NCBI RefSeq assembly: GCF_043290135.1
Contig: NC_134710.1
Span: 202,672,692-202,736,691 of the forward strand
Length of the DNA stretch: 64,000 nucleotides
Direction: 5' to 3'
Source of the DNA: Rhipicephalus microplus
Lineage: Eukaryota; Arthropoda; Arachnida; Ixodida; Ixodidae
Shown: one piece after another, positions 42,084-52,477 of the stretch
Layout: every line of letters starts with the position of its first letter
Numbering within the stretch: position 1 is the first letter of the stretch
Notes under the pieces: model-generated
Seen by the model: only the letters and a program-made list of their open reading frames with translations
What the model was told of the DNA's origin: nothing
The model's database searches: none
Made by a program: the position numbers and the translations under genes

Positions 42084-42988
42084 CTAGCTATCCTGCACCC
42101 CGAAGGGCCCACGTGACCCCAAAAAAGGTACTGCGCGTCCTGCAAGTCGCCAACCCCCCTCATGACCTAGTCGCCCATCGAAGTGAATTCTGGCTCGTTG
42201 AAAATTACCCCACCTATGCACCTCTCTGTTTATTTCCACCACCTCAAAGGCTTTCTCTCGACTCATCCCCCATATCTCTAGGTTTGCGTTGACAACCAGT
42301 CTTTGAAGGTTGCTGTCACGCACCGATATCTCCGGTATCGTGCATATACCTGTACCTGAGGAGAAGTGGCGCGAATGTCATTGACCCCTTTCGCCAGTGT
42401 GGTCGCTAGTCCTGCCGTATCTTCATTTAGGACACCATTTAAACCACCTGAAATTATCACGAGGTTTCGTCTATCAGTTGCAGTCTTGAGTTTTGCGCTC
42501 GCTTGCTTCATGACTGCTTCCAGCTTGCGTCCTGGGAACGTCCCTACTGCAACTTTCTTGTCTCCTCTTACCCTCTGTTTGATTGCTTCTGCGCATCGAT
42601 TTAAATTTGAATCCCCGGCGACTGTCACATGCTGTGACTTTTCAGCTGGAGCGTTCTTTACCCGGGGGTTACTTGCACCTGTGACGCCGGCAGCTTTGTC
42701 CCCTACCAGTCCTATCACTACTTCGCTGAAGCTGGGCCTTGCGACAGCTGAACCGGCTGAACCTGTTTTTTCCAAACTTGCTTGCTCTTTCTTCTCCGCC
42801 GTTCTGGTTGCCGGTGCCCTGCTGCTCTCTCCGTCAGCCGCTCCTTTGTTCACTTTGGCAAGTGCTTCCTCGGCGGACTACAGCCTTTCTCCTAATGCCC
42901 TCATTTTTTCTTGCGCTGTCGCCAACGCAGTTTCCAGCTCGGTGATTATCCTCAGCAGTTCACTCTGGGCAACCATTGTTTTCTCCAT
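42084..42988 (-). pseudogene. LINE ORF1 with SGNH/GDSL-esterase-like domain
   Basis: From ATG 42988: MEKTMVAQSELLRIITELET, a predicted coiled coil, then a TAG within ...GERL*SAEEAL. A Ser/Ala-rich linker follows, then the esterase-like domain: HVTVAGDSNLNRCAEAIKQR (block I, GDS), NLVIISGGLNGVLNEDT (block III, GGxND with Asp replaced by Gly), and after a frameshift near 42310, FQRARIHFDGRLGHEGGW (block V DxxH with Asp replaced by Ala). ORF1 proteins of CR1/L2-type LINEs are known to carry such esterase folds with RNA/membrane-binding roles. This copy has lost the block V Asp and the block III Asp. It lies directly upstream of ORF2 on the same strand. Confidence 0.7.
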
Positions 42989-43099
42989 TTTTTCTCGACC
43001 TAACATTACCTACACTTCGTGTCAGTCTCCTCTCCATTGGCGTCTGCACTTCAGTCCATTTTCAAACTCACTCCGCATCCAAAACACTTTACAGCCGCT

Positions 43100-45610
43100 G
43101 TAACTATGTCTTTATGACATGAATTGTCCTTATGACTTGTCTCACTCGATAAATAAGAAAAACGAACCTTGCCCTACGAAAAAAAGAAAGTCTAAGCTCT
43201 CCTACACAAATTTGCGTGTTCAATCTGCGTGCACCGCGCCTTGGGGTGGCAAGAGAAAAAACACAAAGAAACAAACAAACACACACACACACATGCTCAA
43301 ACTAGTCAATACCTGGTGACTGACCCCGGAAAGCCGTAAAATGTAATAAGTGCTGCAAAGATTTTTACTGCTACTTTAATAATTATAAGGGGAAGCTCAA
43401 AACATTCAAAAACATTTATCTGCGCAGTCGATCGGGAGCGCTCAAAAAACACGTCCATCCACCACGCCCGTCCGAACTGAACATCTAACACCTGAACGTA
43501 TAAAAGATTGCGTGCGCCCTCACGCAGCTCGTCCTCGGAGGCTTCAATGCGCTCTGTAAGCGCAGCTTGCCGCTCATCACACACTCCCATTCCAGCCGTT
43601 GTACTTCTGCTCACCTTCTTCCGGCATAAAAACCTGACTCCATGCTCCACGCGGCGCTATGCCCTTGTTAGATTGGAAGGAGAGGTGGGGCCCGGAGGCG
43701 CTTTGTCTCAAAGTCTCACGTAGCTCATCAACCCATCATCAGTCTATTCCGGCATATTCTCCTCCCCAGGGTGATGTGAGGGGGAAGTTTTGTTTCGGGA
43801 AAACGGCCATACCCTGGCAAGGGGGCCGCCGCTCGGCCAGGCCCGTGGTACCCGTGGCATGTTGCGAGCTTCACGGCCACAGCGTGAGGAGTAGCTACCA
43901 TCAATACGACGACAGCGCACCTGGCTGCGTAGGTAAAACAAACCGAACGAAGCCTTTTTTTGACAGTTTTATTTGTAAGAGTTTGAAAACGTAAGCTTAG
44001 AAAACCGTTCCTCATTTATTTCAGGCATTCAGAAGCATGCAAAGTGCGAAAGCGTAGAAAATTGGAAAGTGACCCACTTTAGTTGGCAGTGCGAACCAGG
44101 AAACACACAGTCTCGTCGCACTGCTCGTGAAAGGCACGCAATTATGTTGATACCAATTACACAAAGTTTACCGAATACTGTCAACAAGTTGTTGCGAAAT
44201 CTTGAGCTACACAAGTGCAGGGGCGTAAGCGGTATGCTTTTACTTACTGCAGCAAAGGTTTCGTGCGATGCGATGGATATATCAGCCAGCGCTGGACAGC
44301 TTCTGTGCTCCGGGCATCTGCGTTAGGGCTATGCGTAGTACGTATACTTTCTTTGCACATGAACGCTAATGCATGCATATCTTTCACTGATGTACGTGTT
44401 CAAATGCTACTTACGTGGCCTTTATTTTGTGTAAACATCGATTGGTTGACTTCAATTAAAACGATTTATTGTTGCAAGCTTGTGTCACCAGTGTTTTCAG
44501 TTCGCTCGGCCTCTATGCGGCATCAATACTTACTAAAGTAAGTATGCAAGATACTCATGAGCTTATGTTGCGCAGTTTACTGCAATGTACTATGTGGAAA
44601 CGATAGAAATTGAGAAAGGGGGCTGCTACAACGAGCGGGGCTCAGCCATGACGCAGAAGCAGACGACAACCATGTCGTCTGCTATGCGGAAGGCCAGCCG
44701 CCATATCGACGCACCCTGGTGCTTTTGAAACCTATTTATTTTATGCGCAAATATAAATTATACAAACAATACTCTTAGTTATATTTGGTTCGAAAATATA
44801 TTTATGTGTAGAAGGAAAGAAAACTTTTTTTCACTTATTAGTAAAAAAGTCCTTTTGCAGTCTTTCTACGATTCACTACAAAACCCAGACGGCGCTACCG
44901 TCGCTTCCGAATCGCTGTCCCCATTGGCTCTATGGACGTGTCACTCCACTGGCTCGGCGCCAGGCGCCAAACAGACGTGGCCTGCCTCCCGGCATACAAG
45001 CCAGGGAGACGCAACATAGGGTCTACCGTTAGGTGCGGCAACTTTAATCACAACACGCAAAGCGGACGTACCCTGCCAAGGTGGGCCATCGCAGCGGTCA
45101 CGGACCATCTCCTGACCGCTAGGGCACAGTGAGACACGACACCATAAGCGCTGAGGGCTGCGATGTGCGCCAACGAAAAAAAAACGATGTTGTGAGACGT
45201 GACTCGCCATCACATTCTGTTTGTCACACAACGAATGAGCCCGCGTCGGGGACCAGTTCGCCCGTTTTACGGCTGCAGCTCATTTCTTGAGATGGTCCTC
45301 GTCAAGTAAAAGCCGATAAAAACTTGTGCTGCCTTTCTTATGTCTTTCAGCACATCTAACCATGACACAGCTTGTTGGCATACTGTTTTTTCTCGTTGCT
45401 TTATTGAGAAAACACCACATGCACCATCAAAAACCCAGCAAGAACTGCGGTATAGGCAGAGCGTTTTTTGCCTACCAAGCGAAACCAAACGGCCGACGAC
45501 AGCGCCACCACATTTTCATGACGTATATCCGGTGGAATTTGTCTAACAAGTTTACGGTGCAGGGCAGCGTAACGTACGTACGCTTAGGTTTTTTAGTTCT
45601 TGTTCGGCTA
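43100..45610. other. No recognised gene
   Basis: This region includes a short (AC)n tract at 43275-43294 and a GC-rich stretch at 43740-43900 that could be a LINE 5' untranslated region. It also has mixed sequence with unassigned ORFs around 44930-45230. No domain motifs or TE ends were recognised. Confidence 0.4.
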
Positions 45611-45614
45611 TTAA

Positions 45615-46310
45615 AAGGGCGCGGTCACACCAACACAAAATTTCAAAGCCGAGATAGCCTGCGGGTTTGATTCCATCTTCAAAATATCAACAGCGAATAT
45701 AGCTTGGAGGTATTTTAAGTCAATTTTGAAGTTTCCGTGAGCACTCGACTCCGTCGTGCCATTGACAACCTCGAAGGGTAGAGTTTATTAGGTAGCAGTT
45801 GCTGTATATGCTACATTTAGGTAGAATATACAGTAACTGCTATAACTGCTCCCATTAGGTAGCAGTTTGTGTATATGAGTATACAGTAACTCTATCGAAA
45901 GAGACCCTTTGGAAACCCCCCTTCTATGGTCTAGGGACCATGCTAGGGACCATGCCACAATACTATGGGCCATACTATCTTCCTCCCCTCACCATGCTAC
46001 AGTAAATAAAAGTTAATACTAGTTATGCTCAATTTTTCTCGGCGGCTAGGCGTGAGAGCACGGCCGTGGTGCACGCCTTAGAAGCGCTGTGTTTGGTGAC
46101 CCTACAGTGCCGTTTTCTATTCGAAAGTAATTCTTGATGCGGACTGTACGCAAGCTTTCTGCGCTGACGTGGTCGAGAGCTGTACACGCTAGGAGGCATG
46201 TTGCACTCGGCGACTTCTCGTTTTTAGAGCTCTCTCAAACGAAAACTGAACCTGGTTGATAATGAGGAGCCTGTAATTAATTATCGGTTGCGTCTTGCAG
46301 CAAATAGGTT
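45615..46310. mobile_element. TTAA-flanked MITE, copy 2 (inverted, truncated, with an insert)
   Basis: TTAA at 45611-45614, then AAGGGCGCGGTCACACCAAC. The sequence from there is the reverse complement of the MITE at 15997-16639 (shared landmarks AGATAGCCTGCGGG, GAATATAGCTTGGAGGTATT, GATAATGAGGAGCCTGTAAT). It is broken by about 230 bp of unrelated sequence at roughly 45785-46015 and lacks the last ~90 bp, stopping where the I-type LINE tail begins. Confidence 0.8.
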
Positions 46311-47617
46311 TTGGTTCGGGAAAACTTTATTGTGAGAGTCCGAAGGCGTGCGTCCTAGCACACGGCGGACCGTTCCCACGATGGGACCGTAAGGCCGAGA
46401 TGTAGCGCCGCATCGTGGGCCCTATGGACAGCCCAAAGTTGTGATGTTATGTCCAGACTCCAAAGAGCGGAGTGCCACTTTGTGGACGATAGTGTATTAC
46501 TGCCACGTACCGAAGGGCACTCCAAGAGCATGTGATGTAAGGTGGCTAAACCGCCTGTGATGGTTAAGGACGTTCGTCACTATGTTTGCTTATAGTGGAC
46601 GAGAAAGGATTAACATGAACAATTTATTTGATGGCACGGGTGGAACGGCTGACGGCCCACGGATACGCTACCGTGTGCAGCGCCGTTGAGTCGGACGTCG
46701 TGGCCAACCCAGCCGTCAGGGTCGCAACTCCGGAGGTCCAGGATCAGGCCACGGCTCACGAGGACCACACCCGGTAGGTCTCGCCCACGAACCTGCTCCC
46801 GGCCACTGCACCCAGGCAGGAGCCGGTCTGCAGGCCCCGTCCTTGGACCTTGTACAGGCCGACGGACTCGACCTCCAACAGACACACCGGAGCTCGACCT
46901 CGCCGACACGTACGGGTGCAACGTCCAGCTCAGGAACGCTGCCAGGAACTCGTCCTCTCGAGCGGCGCACCGCTTCGTCTGCCTTCGTGGCCTCAACCCT
47001 CGAGCTCCCTTTCCCACATTTCTTCTTATTGGCTAGGGCACCGCCAGGTACCCTCGGGTGCACACTGCAGCTCATGAGCTCGCGGCCCACGTTCGAGTCT
47101 GGCGCGTCACTCGGTATGGCTCGGCGCCGCTCGGCGATCCTCGATTCAGCCAGAACTCCCCTGGTACCTGGATCCTCGGCCACCCTGAACCTCGCCCGGC
47201 TCCGTGGTCCTCCGAACACACGCCCGCGTCTCGCCCGGTAGAACGTCTCGCTCGTTCCTTGCCGATGTGCGACGCTCTGGTGACACCAGCACTTGATGGC
47301 ATGGGTGCGGCTACGGAGCAGTCAACCCGCACCGGAGACGCGATGCTCCATGCGGGGAATGGCCAGCCCGTCCAACGAACAGCTTGCATCAAGACGCGAT
47401 GCTCGGCGCAACCGTGACCATTAGCCAGGCCACGTTCATCGCTGTGCCGAACGGCTGACCGTGGAGACGCCTCGCCGAGATCCGCGATGCCCTCGGCAAG
47501 GAAGAGAACAGCAGGCCAGGCCGCGCCCCGAGATTCAGTACTCGTGCCGGCAACACCACCCCAGCTGGTAGTTGGACGGCAGTAGCGTGGACAGCCGCGC
47601 TCCCTGGCCGGAACCTG

Positions 47618-47959
47618 TGTAGCGGCCGGGAATGTCGGCTGCCGGAGGCAGCGAGAAAGGAGACGTGAAGCAGGTTTGGAGTTGCAGGGCAAGACTGTTT
47701 ATTTCCTCTCCGTGCGAGTGACGAGAGCTCCCCTCGACGAGGGAGAGAAGGAGGCACCCCCGCGTTCTTCTACAAGAAAAAGGAAAAGGGGGCCACCGAG
47801 CGAGCAGACGTAGGTCTAATCCCCGGAGCCGGCCCCGACAACACGTTGTTCCCCGAACACGGAGGAGGAGGCGCTGGCGCCGCGAGTAGGCGCGCTGTCG
47901 ACGGCCGGCTGCAGACGGGATAGAAAAGAATGCGGTGGTGCTTAGCAGCTTCCGCTACA
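47618..47959 (-). repeat. 3' LTR of the full-length gypsy element
   Basis: 342 bp, reverse complement of TGTAGCGGAAGC...GGCCGCTACA; the polypurine tract is adjacent at 47960-47974 (complement of AGGGGGGGAGCCTT). It carries an AAATAAA polyadenylation-type signal on the minus strand near 47698. Confidence 0.95.
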
Positions 47960-48040
47960 AAGGCTCCCCCCCTAGATTGCGGAGCTTTTAAAGAAGGACA
48001 GCAGTTACGGGCTGAATAGTGAAAGGTCACAGTCCAATGG

Positions 48041-51000
48041 TTAGCACTGAAATCGTACGTGAGAGGCTGCTTGAATGGAAACTTCAATATGAGCAGGCTT
48101 GGCGCGGTCAACGGCGACGACTTCTCGTTTCCCCCGCACGTCGATTGCGATGGTTTTGTTAGTACGTCCCAAAACTTTGAATGGGCCATCGTACGGCGGA
48201 GTAAGGGGCGGCTTCGTTGCGTCGTGTCGCACGAACACATGGGTAGCAGAGTCCATGTCAGGAAAAGTGAAAACTTTCCTGTTGCGGGCGATGCGAGGTG
48301 CTGTTGGCCTGAGTTGCGCGAGCCATGCGCGCAGCTTCTCGATGTGATCGGAGGCTGTTGGGGCGGAAGGTGTCTGGTCGGAGAAGAATTCTCCCGGGAG
48401 GCGCACTGTTGAGCCGTAGACCATTTCCGCTGCGCTGAAGCCGAGGTCTTCCTTCACCGTTGAGCGTAGGCCAAGAAGAACGAGCGGGAGCTTCTCCACC
48501 CAGTGCTGGCGGTCGAGTTTCGCTGCCAGTGCGGCTTTGAGTTGCCGGTGGAAGCGCTCAACCATTCCGTTGCTGGCGGGGTGGTAGGCGGTTGTATGCT
48601 GCAGCTTCGTGCCGAGGAGCGCTGAAAGTGCGGAAAAGAGGTTGCTCTGGAATTGCCGTCCCCGGTCAGTTGTTATGCGGGCGGGGCAGCCAAAGCGGGA
48701 CACCCATGTTTGAATGAAGGCCTGCGCGACGGTCTCAGCTGATATGTCCGCAATTGGTATAGCTTCGGGCCACCGGCTGTACCTGTCGATGCATGTGAGC
48801 AGGTACCTAAATCCTTGGCAGGGCGGTAGTGGTCCCACGAGGTCGAGGTGAACGTGGTCAAACCGCGACTCAGGAGTCCGAAATTCCTGTAGTGCAGCCC
48901 GATTGTGGCGAGTCACTTTCACTTGCTGACACGTTTCACATGTCCGAGCCCATCGTCGCACGTCCGCGTTGACTCCGGGCCAAACGAAGCGTTGCGTTAT
49001 CAGCCGCTGGGTGGCACGGACACCTGGGTGGCTGATGGAGTGGAAAGTGTTGAATACCACTCGGCGAAAGTTCAGTGGGACAAAAGGTCGTGGTGCTGCC
49101 TGGGAGGTATCGCAGGTTATCGTGCTCTGGACGTAGGGAAGTGCAACCTCCGAGAGCACGAGTGAAGATCCCCCTCCCTTCAGTCTTGTCAACTCGGGGT
49201 CGTCCCGCTGGGCTGCGGCCATAGCTTCGAAGTCCAGGACTTCTGTGCCGGAAGCATTGACGCGAGACAAGGCGTCAGCTGCTTCATTTTCGACCCCGGG
49301 AACGTGGCGGATGTCTGTAGAAAACTCGGAGATGAATGAGAGCTGACGGATCTCTCGTTCTGAGTAGGAGGAACTGTTGTTTTTGAATACGTAGGTGAGG
49401 GGCTTGTGGTCTGTCAAGATGTAGAACTCACGGCCTTCGAGGAAGTAGCGGAAATGCTTAATGGAACAATATATTGCGAGCATCTCCCTTCCAAAAGTGC
49501 TGTACCGTGCTTCTGCAGGCTTCAGACGTTTCGAAAAGAAGCCCAGTGGCTTCCACTGGGCGCCCTCCTGTTGCTGCAGCACTGCTCCGACCGATGTGGA
49601 GGAAGCGTCCACCATGAGGCGTGTAGGAGCTTCAGGCCGTGGATGAATGAGGAGGGTAGCCGCGGCTAGCTCGTCCTTAGCTTTCTGGAAAGCGTTCTGG
49701 TGTTCGTCAGACCAACAAAATTCTGGTGCCTTTTGGTCGTCTCGGCGCAGCAGGTCGGTCAATGGCTGGAGCACTCGAGCACAAGACGGAATGAAGCGCC
49801 GGTGGAAGTTTAAGAGCCCGAGGAACTCCCTCAGCTTGCGAAAAGATGTTGGAGCTGGAAACTTCTTGACGGATTCCACCCTCGATTCCAATGGCATAAT
49901 GCCTTCAGCAGTGATGTGGTGGCCGAGGAAGTTGAGCACCTCTACTCCAAACACGCACTTTTGAGGTTTCAACACCAGACCGTGCTCATCCAAACGCTGA
50001 AAGAGCTGGCGGAGGTGCTCTTCGTGCTCCGCAGGCGTTCTGCTGGCCACCAAAATGTCATCCAGGTAGACAAAGATGAAAGGAAGACCCCGGGTGACCT
50101 CATCCATGAACCTTTGAAAGGTCTGTGCGGCATTTTTCAAACCGTAGGGCATGCGGACAAACTCAAACAGGCCGAACGGAGTTGTTATGGCTGTTTTTGG
50201 TATGTCCTGCGGTTCGACGGGGATTTGGTGGTATGCCGCTACAAGGTCGATCTTGCTGTATATTTTCGTACCTGCCAGCCGCGCGCTGAAATCGTGAATG
50301 TGTGGCAGAGGATACTGGTCCGGCGTTGTCGATGCGTTCAAGGCTCTGTAATCACCACACGGGCGCCAATCGTCGTCCTTAGGCACCATGTGTAGCGGCG
50401 ATGAATGGTTGCTAGACGAAGGGCGAACAATTCCCAGCTGCAGCATATGCTCGAACTCCCTGCGTGCAGCTTGAAGCCTTTTGCTGGACAGCCGTCGTGG
50501 CCGGGCGGTGACTGGCGGCCCGGTGGTGACGATGTGGTGAGTCACGTTATGTTTCACCGGCTGTTCCGTGTTGCGGGGCTTGGTGAGCGAGGGGAATTTG
50601 GCCAGGACGTGGTGGTAGGCTGATACTGGCTCGAAGGCGCAGATGCCAGATGAGCAGATGTTTGACTCCAAACCACGTACTTTGAGGGATGTGTTGTTAT
50701 CTTTGAGGCAACGGTCACGTACGCTCACATCCAGGTTGAAGTGGCTGAGAAAATCTGCTCCGAGTATGGCGAAATTAACATCCGCCACCACGAAGACCCA
50801 GCGAAACAGGCGCCTGAGTCCGACGTCTATTGTCAGCGAGCGGAAGCCGTACGTAGCGATGGCAGTGTTGTTCACTGCCTGCAGCGACGATGTGTTCTTG
50901 CTACGTCGGCGATCCTCGGGGGTTGCCGGGACAATAGAGATTTCGGCTCCCGTGTCGACTAGCAGGCGCGAGTTGCTTACGCGGTCGACTACGAAAAACA

Positions 51001-51073
51001 GGCGGCTGGGTGGAGGGCCGATGTCGTAAGCCGCCGTTAACGACTGGCCGGAGCGTTTCCCGGAAACGAGCAA
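48041..51073 (-). CDS. gypsy pol polyprotein: protease, RT, RNase H, integrase (1010 aa)
   Basis: An open frame with no stop, readable from 51081 in the -1 register of gag. Protease active site DTG at residues 40-42 (counted from TTG 51073), with [10 protein letters not shown] as flap/helix region. [13 protein letters not shown] (Asp276) and [10 protein letters not shown] (YLDD 336-339). RNase H: MVDAS (Asp489), FGREMLAI (Glu530), LTDHKPLTY (Asp555). Integrase: HHCC zinc finger (His678, His682, Cys712, Cys715) and core triad Asp744, Asp803, Glu839, spaced D58D35E as usual. The C-terminal tail contains [13 protein letters not shown]. It copies RNA into DNA and integrates it. No ATG exists at the start, so it is presumably made as Gag-Pol by frameshifting. 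Confidence 0.96.
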   Translation of the reverse strand: MLVSGKRSGQSLTAAYDIGPPPSRLFFVVDRVSNSRLLVDTGAEISIVPATPEDRRRSKNTSSLQAVNNTAIATYGFRSLTIDVGLRRLFRWVFVVADVNFAILGADFLSHFNLDVSVRDRCLKDNNTSLKVRGLESNICSSGICAFEPVSAYHHVLAKFPSLTKPRNTEQPVKHNVTHHIVTTGPPVTARPRRLSSKRLQAARREFEHMLQLGIVRPSSSNHSSPLHMVPKDDDWRPCGDYRALNASTTPDQYPLPHIHDFSARLAGTKIYSKIDLVAAYHQIPVEPQDIPKTAITTPFGLFEFVRMPYGLKNAAQTFQRFMDEVTRGLPFIFVYLDDILVASRTPAEHEEHLRQLFQRLDEHGLVLKPQKCVFGVEVLNFLGHHITAEGIMPLESRVESVKKFPAPTSFRKLREFLGLLNFHRRFIPSCARVLQPLTDLLRRDDQKAPEFCWSDEHQNAFQKAKDELAAATLLIHPRPEAPTRLMVDASSTSVGAVLQQQEGAQWKPLGFFSKRLKPAEARYSTFGREMLAIYCSIKHFRYFLEGREFYILTDHKPLTYVFKNNSSSYSEREIRQLSFISEFSTDIRHVPGVENEAADALSRVNASGTEVLDFEAMAAAQRDDPELTRLKGGGSSLVLSEVALPYVQSTITCDTSQAAPRPFVPLNFRRVVFNTFHSISHPGVRATQRLITQRFVWPGVNADVRRWARTCETCQQVKVTRHNRAALQEFRTPESRFDHVHLDLVGPLPPCQGFRYLLTCIDRYSRWPEAIPIADISAETVAQAFIQTWVSRFGCPARITTDRGRQFQSNLFSALSALLGTKLQHTTAYHPASNGMVERFHRQLKAALAAKLDRQHWVEKLPLVLLGLRSTVKEDLGFSAAEMVYGSTVRLPGEFFSDQTPSAPTASDHIEKLRAWLAQLRPTAPRIARNRKVFTFPDMDSATHVFVRHDATKPPLTPPYDGPFKVLGRTNKTIAIDVRGKREVVAVDRAKPAHIEVSIQAASHVRFQC

Positions 51074-51864
51074 GGTTGAGTGCAGCGGCTAGCACCCGTG
51101 CCGAAACGACGGTGGTACCAGCAAACTCCGTCCTGTGTATCTCGTGCATGGCTTCTCTGGGAAGAGCTTGGATGTCTTGAAGGGGATCGGTTGCGTCGTT
51201 GCTCGTCCTGTTGGGGAGCGCCAGATAGCACAAGTTTCTGCATGGTCTCGGTAAGGTGTTGCAGTTTCTCCTCAAGGCGCGACAGTCGATCTGGTTGCTC
51301 ATGTGTTCTTGCAGCAGCTATGGGCGCAAAGGTTGGAGATGAGTATTCCGTGATGCGATCGGCAAGTTGCGCTAGTCGATCAAGGGACGTCTCATTTGAA
51401 CCCGCGAGAACCACGCGCACCGACTGGGGGAGCCGTTGCAGGAAAAGTTCACGAAGAAGTGGGAGCTGGCCGTCCTGACGCGCGTGCACACCGAGTAGTT
51501 GCCGCATACGGTGCAGCAGTTGGGAAGGTCGTTGGTCGCCCAGCTCTTCGCGACACAAGAGCTGCTGCAGTCTGCTTTCTTCAGGCGCCTCGAGGCGGTC
51601 CAGCACCGTCTTTTTGAGGGAGTCATATTCTTCTTGCGCGGGGGGTGAAACCAAAATGTCGTCGATAGCGTCGGCGATTTCGGGGGGCAGAGCTGCGACG
51701 ACGTGAAGGTATTTTGTCGACTGCGAGGTGATGTGCCGGAGTTGAAAACGGGCCTCCACTTGGCTGAACCAAACTCTTGGATTTTTCGGCCAAAAATTTG
51801 GTAGCTTCAGTTCTGTGGCGATGACCGCAGGCGTGGAGGCAGCAGCGTTGTCGTCGGAGCTCAT
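51037..51864 (-). CDS. gypsy gag (275 aa), full-length copy
   Basis: The ORF begins at ATG 51864, 38 nt inside the 5' LTR boundary, and ends with TAA at 51037. It has the same domain order as the derivative's gag: capsid-type helical domain ([40 protein letters not shown]), charged linker, and terminal Cys/His motif [18 protein letters not shown]. The overlap with pol is about 45 nt. As the derivative keeps the same protein, Gag from either copy could package RNA of both. Confidence 0.95.
   Translation of the reverse strand: MSSDDNAAASTPAVIATELKLPNFWPKNPRVWFSQVEARFQLRHITSQSTKYLHVVAALPPEIADAIDDILVSPPAQEEYDSLKKTVLDRLEAPEESRLQQLLCREELGDQRPSQLLHRMRQLLGVHARQDGQLPLLRELFLQRLPQSVRVVLAGSNETSLDRLAQLADRITEYSSPTFAPIAAARTHEQPDRLSRLEEKLQHLTETMQKLVLSGAPQQDEQRRNRSPSRHPSSSQRSHARDTQDGVCWYHRRFGTGASRCTQPCSFPGNAPASR
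51055..51061 (-). promoter_or_regulatory. GGGAAAC -1 frameshift heptamer (gag/pol)
   Basis: On the minus strand CCG GGA AAC in gag register, GGG AAA CGC in pol register, within the short overlap between the TAG that closes the pol frame upstream (about 51082-51084) and the gag stop at 51037. It is identical in the derivative. Confidence 0.7.
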
Positions 51865-51881
51865 CGCGGCGTGTTTGTTGA

Positions 51882-51897
51882 AGCGTTCGGGTCACCA
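51882..51897 (-). promoter_or_regulatory. Primer-binding site of the full-length gypsy element
   Basis: The complement of TGGTGACCCGAACGCT, 4 nt from the 5' LTR, same as in the derivative. It primes minus-strand synthesis from a host tRNA (identity not assigned). Confidence 0.7.
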
Positions 51898-51901
51898 ATT
51901 T

Positions 51902-52243
51902 TGTAGCGGCCGGGAATGTCGGCTGCCGGAGGCAGCGAGAAAGGAGACGTGAAGCAGGTTTGGAGTTGCAGGGCAAGACTGTTTATTTCCTCTCCGTGCG
52001 AGTGACGAGAGCTCCCCTCGACGAGGGAGAGAAGGAGGCACCCCCGCGTTCTTCTACAAGAAAAAGGAAAAGGGGGCCACCGAGCGAGCAGACGTAGGTC
52101 TAATCCCCGGAGCCGGCTCCGACAACACGTTGTTCCCCGAACACGGAGGAGGAGGCGCTGGCGCCGCGAGTAGGCGCGCTGTCGACGGCCGGCTGCAGAC
52201 GGGATAGAAAAGAATGCGGTGGTGCTTAGCAGCTTCCGCTACA
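51902..52243 (-). repeat. 5' LTR of the full-length gypsy element
   Basis: 342 bp, reverse complement of TGTAGCGGAAGC...GGCCGCTACA; flanked by CCTG at 52244-52247. It should carry the element promoter in its U3 part. Confidence 0.95.
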
Positions 52244-52477
52244 CCTGGATCGCCTGCGTCCGACGCTTCGTCCCGCTGTCTCCCGTCTGCCGCTGCTCCG
52301 GCTCGTCCCCATCCACAAAGCTCACCGCCACGTAATGGTCACACGTGGCCGAATCGTGGCACGCCACCTCTATGGGCCACCACAGGTCATCAGCTGATTG
52401 GCTGACCTCACGCGCACATTACACGCGCCTTGCCCCGCACTTCCGTCGTTGTCGTTTTCTTCACTCATCACACCGCC

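Larger units (their letters stand above)
47618..52243 (-). mobile_element. Full-length Ty3/gypsy retrotransposon (4626 bp), apparently intact
   Basis: Two 342-bp LTRs (47618-47959 and 51902-52243) differ at perhaps one position (C/T near 47834 versus 52117). The 4-bp duplication CCTG flanks the element (47614-47617 and 52244-52247). It contains a primer-binding site, gag, pol in the order protease-RT-RNase H-integrase, and a polypurine tract. Both ORFs are open with all catalytic residues visible. There is no env-like ORF. It shares LTRs and gag with the derivative at 27351-29234. The near-identical LTRs indicate a very recent insertion and possible activity. Confidence 0.96.
46556..52472 (-). 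mobile_element. LTR-like element (~1.29 kb without its insert), solo-LTR candidate
   Basis: The ends are TGTGATG...CATCACA, flanked by the 5-bp duplication CCGCC on both sides (46551-46555, 52473-52477). Leaving out the gypsy insertion (47618-52243 plus 4-bp duplication), its length is 1287 bp, GC-rich. Read on the minus strand, an AATAAA signal (CAAATAAATTG, complement near 46618-46628) lies near the 3' end, as in U3-R-U5 of an LTR. No RT or integrase motif is seen in it; long ORFs on both strands in the GC-rich part lack recognisable domains. Solo LTR is the favoured call; a small non-autonomous LTR element is possible. Confidence 0.65.

Noticed and set aside
42366..43103. 245-codon plus-strand ORF
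   Set aside because: Antisense to the LINE ORF1 esterase-like region, which carries the recognisable motifs.
46610..47757. Several 120-206-codon ORFs on both strands in GC-rich DNA
   Set aside because: High GC lowers stop frequency; no domain motif is present, frames overlap on both strands, and the region is an LTR-like element plus LTR of the gypsy copy.
48059..51029. Plus-strand ORFs opposite pol and gag (e.g. 49916-50395, 50643-51029)
   Set aside because: Antisense shadows of the intact gypsy pol/gag reading frames.
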